A stretch of 64,000 nucleotides of DNA from Enoplosus armatus (lineage: Eukaryota; Chordata; Actinopteri; Centrarchiformes; Enoplosidae), in assembly GCF_043641665.1 (NCBI RefSeq), contig NC_092183.1:16392501-16456500 (forward strand). The letters are read 5' to 3'. The notes under the pieces are model-generated. The model was not told the DNA's origin, ran no database searches, and worked only from the letters and a program-made list of their open reading frames with translations. The position numbers and the translations under genes were made by a program. How positions within the stretch are numbered: the first letter of the stretch is position 1; every line of letters starts with the position of its first letter. This document shows positions 45,501-64,000 of this stretch, piece by piece.

Positions 45501-46900
45501 ATGGCAAAAAAGAAAAAAAAAACTTTTTTTCTACTTTTGTTTTTTGAAATTTTGTACAAATCACAGTGGTTCAAAAATATTACAAATTTTTAGTTTCAAA
45601 ACATTTTTTGCAACAGCAGCAAAACATTCTGATTGTTTTATATTTGCTTGAAAGCCCTTAATAGTTTGTGAGTGTGGTGTGCTCTTTCTTTTGCCTTTTA
45701 TTGAAATACACACAATAACATGACCAGTAAATGTTAATAAAACTCACATGAGTCAATGGAAACAAAAGTGCATAACAATACTATACAGTATATATGATCC
45801 ACCTAAAAATTACAGAATAGACCAGGGGTTAATCACACGATGTCTGTCTATATAAACACTCCCCCTGTCCTGGGCCTCTCTGTGCATACAATCCTATGAA
45901 CTATGTATACACCAGCTTAGTGAATAGATACAGTGTGGTAAACAGTTATAAGGTGAGAGGTTAATTCCAGCTGGGACTCATATCAAATTTACAACACTGT
46001 ACTGTACTTTGGATAACAACTATCTTCATTAAAGCATAATATATATAGTTGTCATAGCTAATATCCAACCAGTAGTTCACAGATGCTGTTCCCCAACTTA
46101 GAATACACTGACTTTATGCATGATTGCAAGGCAGTAAATTGCAGCTATATAGTGGAAGCAATAGGGTTTACTATTGAATTTGGCTTAGAGAAAAAGAGGT
46201 CATGAGAAAGAGGAAAAGTAATAAGATATTTTAATTTTGATCAAGAAAACTGGTAAATATAAAGCGTACTTATCAAAAAAGTTGTATTAGGCTACATAAT
46301 AGAAAGTGCAGGCACCTGAAAGAGTGCGAAAACATTATTTTAAAACTGCTGGTTTGCTGGGTTTCTTGGTCATTTCATAATTTAAGTCTGTTGCGTAGCT
46401 TTTTACATACCGAACTAGTAAAGCTCTGATCTACGTTATAAATGGAAGTTATCATTATGACCACAACAGCCAGTAACTATGCTAAGATACTGTACATAAA
46501 AGAAAGCTGCCTACTTTTATTTCTGTGCTCACATGTGTGTATCTCTTGTTTATTTCTTTTGAGCCCAGAAGGCTGCAGGTGCAGTGCCAAAAGAGTGAGA
46601 TTTCACTGAAGGCACGGGAGAGGAGACCAAAGACTAAAAACAAGGTGTTCTCTCAGTCACGAGGCCCCACGTTTAAAAAGGAAGATCAGGCCAAGGAAAA
46701 AAAGCTCTCCGTAAAATAAATGAGGAGAATGTCACAGTAAAAAGGATGTGATAGAACAAGACAATCCAAATGAATACCACAACCCTACATCCAACATCAG
46801 AATGTGAGCAGATGTAACTTTGGAGGTCAGTGTGGAGCAAAAATTAAGGGCTGAATAAAGCTAACAAGTTTTGCATCTCCATCTCTCCCTCTCTGTATAT

Positions 46901-47172
46901 CAGGGTTTCTCAACCTTTTCTTGCCCGAGACTCCATTCCTATTTCCTGCGATTCTGAATTTTCACCCCAACAACTAGAAAATACTCAAGTTGTCGTGAAT
47001 TGGAGGTATCCAAATATCCAAATGAATATCACAGCGATCATAACAAACATTTGAAACCTATGGTATTTCATTTATCTTATATAATTATTTCAGTTTTAGA
47101 AATTTCCCACGACGCCATATGCATACCAAGTGACCCCAGAGAGGGTCCGGACCCCAAGGTTAAGAAACTCTG
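46901..47172. mobile_element. hAT-type MITE with inverted ends and likely 8-bp target duplication
   Basis: Starts CAGGGTTTCTCAACCTT and ends AAGGTTAAGAAACTCTG, about 15 of 17 matching as inverted repeats. The flanks CTGTATAT (46893-46900) and CCATATAT (47173-47180) match at 6 of 8 positions, as expected for an aged 8-bp hAT target duplication. 272 bp, noncoding. Confidence 0.75.
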
Positions 47173-47943
47173 CCATATATACAGAAGCATGCATCATGCT
47201 GTACCCAATTCCTCCATCATTACACGCAGGTTAAACCCAAACATTAACACTTGGCTTCCAGCCATTTTGGACATTCTTAAAATATATGCATTTCAATACT
47301 TGATTTCAGTTGAAATTTAGCTTTTTATGCTTTTCAGTTTTATGCCCTGTACCCAATATCTGAAAAATCACAAGAATAAGTTTGATTGATTGCATTAACT
47401 ACAGCATAAAAGGGACAGCTGTAACACTGCACAGCAGCAATACATCCTCTGCATTAGTTTTCAAGCAAATGTCTGTAGAGTGTCCCAGCATATTACTCAA
47501 AGTTGTATATTTAGTGATGCTACCTTAAGCTGTGCTGAGCTAATATAGTAAAACTGAATTGTGCATAAAGCCACATAGCAAGAAGAGAGCTACTGTGGGG
47601 TTCAGTGCCAACTAGACCTTACACAAGAAGCAAGTCATGTTATTCAGCTCCTCACTGAGCAAGTTGTGGGGAAAAAAATATCGTGCTACAATCATCAGGT
47701 TTAAAAACAATCTTACATAAGGAACAATTCATGCTAAGCACAGAAAGGGATAGTCAGAGACAAAAAAGAAGAAAGTGCATTCCAACACCAAGTGTCATTA
47801 TAATGACAAAGCCACCATGCAAATGAACCACATTCCAAAAGTGGTTGCACCCTCCCAGCACACAGGCCAGCCAGTGCTCATTAAAACGCTTTGCTTACTC
47901 AAAATCAGTGGTTTTGAAGTCACAATACAGGAATCAACGTTTT

Positions 47944-47990
47944 ATCGCTACCTCTCACCACCACTTGGTCAGTGACTGAGAGGTAGCGAT
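47944..47990. repeat. Perfect 14-bp inverted repeat (hairpin) between the two genes
   Basis: Arms 47944-47957 (ATCGCTACCTCTCA) and 47977-47990 (TGAGAGGTAGCGAT) are exact reverse complements with a 19-nt loop. Confidence 0.85.
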
Positions 47991-49420
47991 GATCCGAGTC
48001 CTTCTACATCCAAATAATTACCAATCTAGAAGACATACTAACCAAAGGCCATACAATTAGACCAACCTACTGTAATACACTCTATAAAGAGTTAAATTCA
48101 AGGCAATTTGTCAGCATAAAAACAAGCAGTAGGCCTAAAGATTCTCCACAGGCATGGCTAGAGTTGGCTCAAAAATCCCCTCAAGAAGGATAATGGCTGT
48201 GAGTGCATAAAGCAACACCATAACCCATTTTACAGTTAGAACATCATCATAGTCATTGTCTGCTGTATCCACCATGTCAACCACTGCAGAACCTGTCTGC
48301 AGTCTTGACCTAAGATGTTGCTAAAATCCCAAACTACTTTTTAGTTTTGTCCAACTATAAGGCACACGGACCAAGAGAAGAAGATTAATGGGTCACACCA
48401 ACCATTAATAAGACAAATCTAATAGCCATCCCTTCTATGGGGAACTAAAAAAGAGGCCATGGAAGTCCATCAAAAACTGTCCTCCAACTTTTTCCTCTGT
48501 AGGTCTCATTTCCAAATTCCCAAAGCCCTGCACTGGGATGGGTTTAAATATCCGTGATGTCATTCCAAAATATGTAGGTTGCACGTAATGCTGACTGAGA
48601 CTTGTTCACTTTTACTCCACTTTCACTCTTTTTAGAGAGGAATCAGCTCAATTCTCACTTGGGTCTCGTGAGATCCTATCTGACTTCTATTTCGGTAGCT
48701 GACAATGACTTTAACACGCCTCCCGTGGAGAACGGCAGAACACACCACATGTCTCACACAATCCATCCCTCTCTTATAGTTGCCTGGGTAAAGCTGAGGG
48801 GCGCAGACCCACAAATAGAACAAGGTGCTAATAGAAACTCATCACCACAAAGTCTCGTTTTCACATTCGGTCTGAAAGCCCAAAGAAATTAGCACCCTTA
48901 ACGAGAAAATCAGATTTGTGCTCATACGCAGTTATATATCACACCGTTGAGACAACACTCACGACTGCAAATTCAATCTAAAGTAATATTATTTTCCTGG
49001 TTAACAAGGAAGCCAAAGAGATCACACTGTTTTTTTAATACAAAAGCAGCAAAAGACATGACAAGGTTGTAACCACTGTATGTAAAATCCGAAATCTACA
49101 CATTCTAAAAGCAATGACCTATTATGACCTCTTAAAGAAGAAAAATTAAGGTTTAAAAATGCGTCATTGCATTTCTGCACGTTCATCGCAGGTAAATACT
49201 AAATAACTAGACGGACGCTTGAACCGTGAACATAAAATCGCACGTGTGTGTCTGTGTGTTCATGTGGACACTGTCTTATTGTGTCTTAAGCACCATTTTC
49301 AATTCCAGCAAGAGGAATGGAAGGCAATGACACTTTTCTCCTGACACCACAGACTGAAAACACCACCACGAGGAGGGATTCAATTATAATATCACACTGC
49401 ATCCTTCTCCTACAAGCCGC

Positions 49421-49426
49421 TTTATT
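49421..49426 (-). terminator. Candidate poly(A) signal of the RhoBTB gene
   Basis: AATAAA on the minus strand, about 1.45 kb past the stop. An ATTAAA variant lies nearer, at 49792-49797. A 3' UTR of 1-1.5 kb would be ordinary for this gene. Only transcript data can choose. Confidence 0.3.
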
Positions 49427-50876
49427 TTTTCTCCTCCACCTTGCCACTAACGGAAGCCAGGAAGCAGAAATGAAGAAAGTGAGGAAGAAAGAGATCAAAA
49501 GAATCACAGCTTTGGTATTCAGAATTAGGTGGAAATCAATAGTCAGTTTTTAAATGCACTAATAACACTGTTCATGTGCTTTAGCTTTCTTCTAACACTG
49601 TTAAGTTATACTGATGATTTTAATAATTGAAAATAGAGTGAAGAAACCACAGGCATAAAAACTCCTGTTAGAGTGAAGGTTAGTGCAGGGGCCCTGAGCA
49701 GTGCTGCCCCTATTGGTGTAGGGGTGTAAAGGCAGGCTGGCTGAGGTGCTTCAACGCCACCCGGTGGTCATGGACGTTACAAGCTCATTTGTTTAATACT
49801 GTATCCATCATTCCTCTATGGAAGAGGTATCAAGTAAGGCTAGCCCTCTTTACCCCCATGATTGCTATTGAGTGGTCACTTTGAATGTCTCTGAAGTGCA
49901 GCTTGGTTAATCCAACTCATTTTGCTTTTGTCGCACCTGTGGTGTGCAGGAGGAGGCGGTGGGAGGTGCAGGGGCGGATGATGGACACCAAGGACCACGT
50001 CAGTACTAGACTGGAGGCTAATAGCTATGATCCTAACTTGTTGACGGTTTTAAGGTTGCCCTTATACTCAAACCAGGGCTCTACAATAACAGTCCCATCT
50101 TTGTGGTTCCAATGGCAATCAAGGTCCTCAACACTTCCTGGGAGTAATGTGCGCCATTTCCCCTGATAAGAGTGTCCCAAAAGGCGCAAGAAATATATAA
50201 AAAGGTCAAATAATATCAAGATAATAATAATTACATTATAAGTGTCAGTTCCTGGGAATCCAGTGCTGGTTTTAGAGGGGTGGATCTTTTGCACGGGTCT
50301 GTGTGGGCAAGCTAACAGTCTGCGTAGAAGTGAAGGCAGAGGTAAGCTCCCCGAGAGGAGCTGCAGTGGTCAACGTGTAATAGTCATTAAGGTCAATGCG
50401 AAGGATGGAGACTGAGAGAGATAGAGAGCCCTTGCTCCCAGTCCAATCACTCAAAGGCTGGGACACTGTGAGTGCTGGTGGAGGGACAGAGCTCTTGTGG
50501 AGGGGACAAGGGGCTGCACTGCAACGCCACAGGCCCTTATAGATCAGGGCGTCTGGGAAGCACTCAACTCGGAAGCATCTCTCAATCATAATAAACGAAA
50601 ACATACACTCACACATCCACGCACATACCCTTCAGTTAAGTCCACACTTGTCACACAAGCATACCAAAATGCACTCATGAAGTCACCCACAGTTATAAAG
50701 AGGCACATACATTCCCCCAAACATGCTGACATTCAGGCATAGAAGCACTGAGAGTCATTCCTCCACTAATAGAGGGCTCAAAGCCGACCTCCTCTATATG
50801 TGTTACGGGGGGGGGGGTTAGTTATCCTGGCTGGGATGACCCAGGTCAGGAGGAAGAAGTCAGTGGAGGGAACCCT
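49427..50876 (-). other. Probable 3' UTR of the RhoBTB gene
   Basis: Runs from the stop codon to the first canonical AATAAA on the minus strand. It has an 11-base G run at 50807-50817 and no coding signal. Its extent is an inference. Confidence 0.4.
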
Positions 50877-63922
<13,046 letters not shown>

Positions 63923-64000
63923 TCAGGTCAAAAGGTCGTAACTTCATTGTGATGTTTGTGTTTTTAGTGGAATTGAAGGATTATGCAATCACTAGGCTAA

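Larger units (their letters stand above)
38871..49420. other. Intergenic region between the two genes
   Basis: About 10.5 kb between the 5' end of gene A and the probable 3' end of gene B. It contains a microsatellite cluster (42.2-42.6 kb), a hAT-type MITE, a perfect hairpin and a 39.7-40.25 kb block that looks like unique, possibly conserved, sequence. No exon was recognised. Confidence 0.6.

Overview
The window looks like a teleost fish nuclear chromosome. Reasons: split genes with GT-AG introns, very many (CA/TG)n tracts, short inverted-repeat DNA transposons of fish type, and two recognisable vertebrate genes. Nothing prokaryotic, viral or CRISPR-like was seen, and no tRNA or rRNA gene was recognised.

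Two protein-coding genes account for all coding sequence I can support. Both lie on the minus strand. Gene A (10368-38605) has 16 coding exons that I could join with consistent phase into a complete 775-residue reading frame. It is a drebrin/Abp1-family actin-binding protein: N-terminal ADF-H domain, charged coiled coil, Ser-Pro/Pro-rich stretch, very acidic stretch, C-terminal SH3 domain. Gene B (50877-63895, running off the right edge) is a RhoBTB atypical GTPase, closest to RHOBTB2. Nine exons give 657 residues to the stop, and the first coding exon or exons (roughly 60 residues by family length) lie beyond the window.

Layout: 1-10143 is intergenic sequence downstream of gene A, with one ~1 kb inverted-repeat element (2044-3030), an old imperfect duplication near 7.0-7.4 kb and a 27-base poly-C run. 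10144-10367 is the start of the gene A 3' UTR, with a 36-bp minisatellite. 10368-22157 holds exons 16 to 2. 22158-38513 is one 16.4 kb first intron. A CpG-rich 5' end lies at about 38.6-38.86 kb. 38.9-49.4 kb is intergenic, with a 272-bp hAT-type MITE. 49.4-50.9 kb is the probable gene B 3' UTR, and the rest is gene B exons and introns.

Gene A would link F-actin to SH3 ligands. Gene B would act as a RhoBTB/Cullin-3 adaptor. They are transcribed in the same direction, but nothing in the sequence shows that they work together. No exotic system was found. The points most worth a second look are the long SH3-bearing drebrin paralogue and its linkage to a RhoBTB gene, two perfect hairpins in noncoding DNA, and several transposon insertions.
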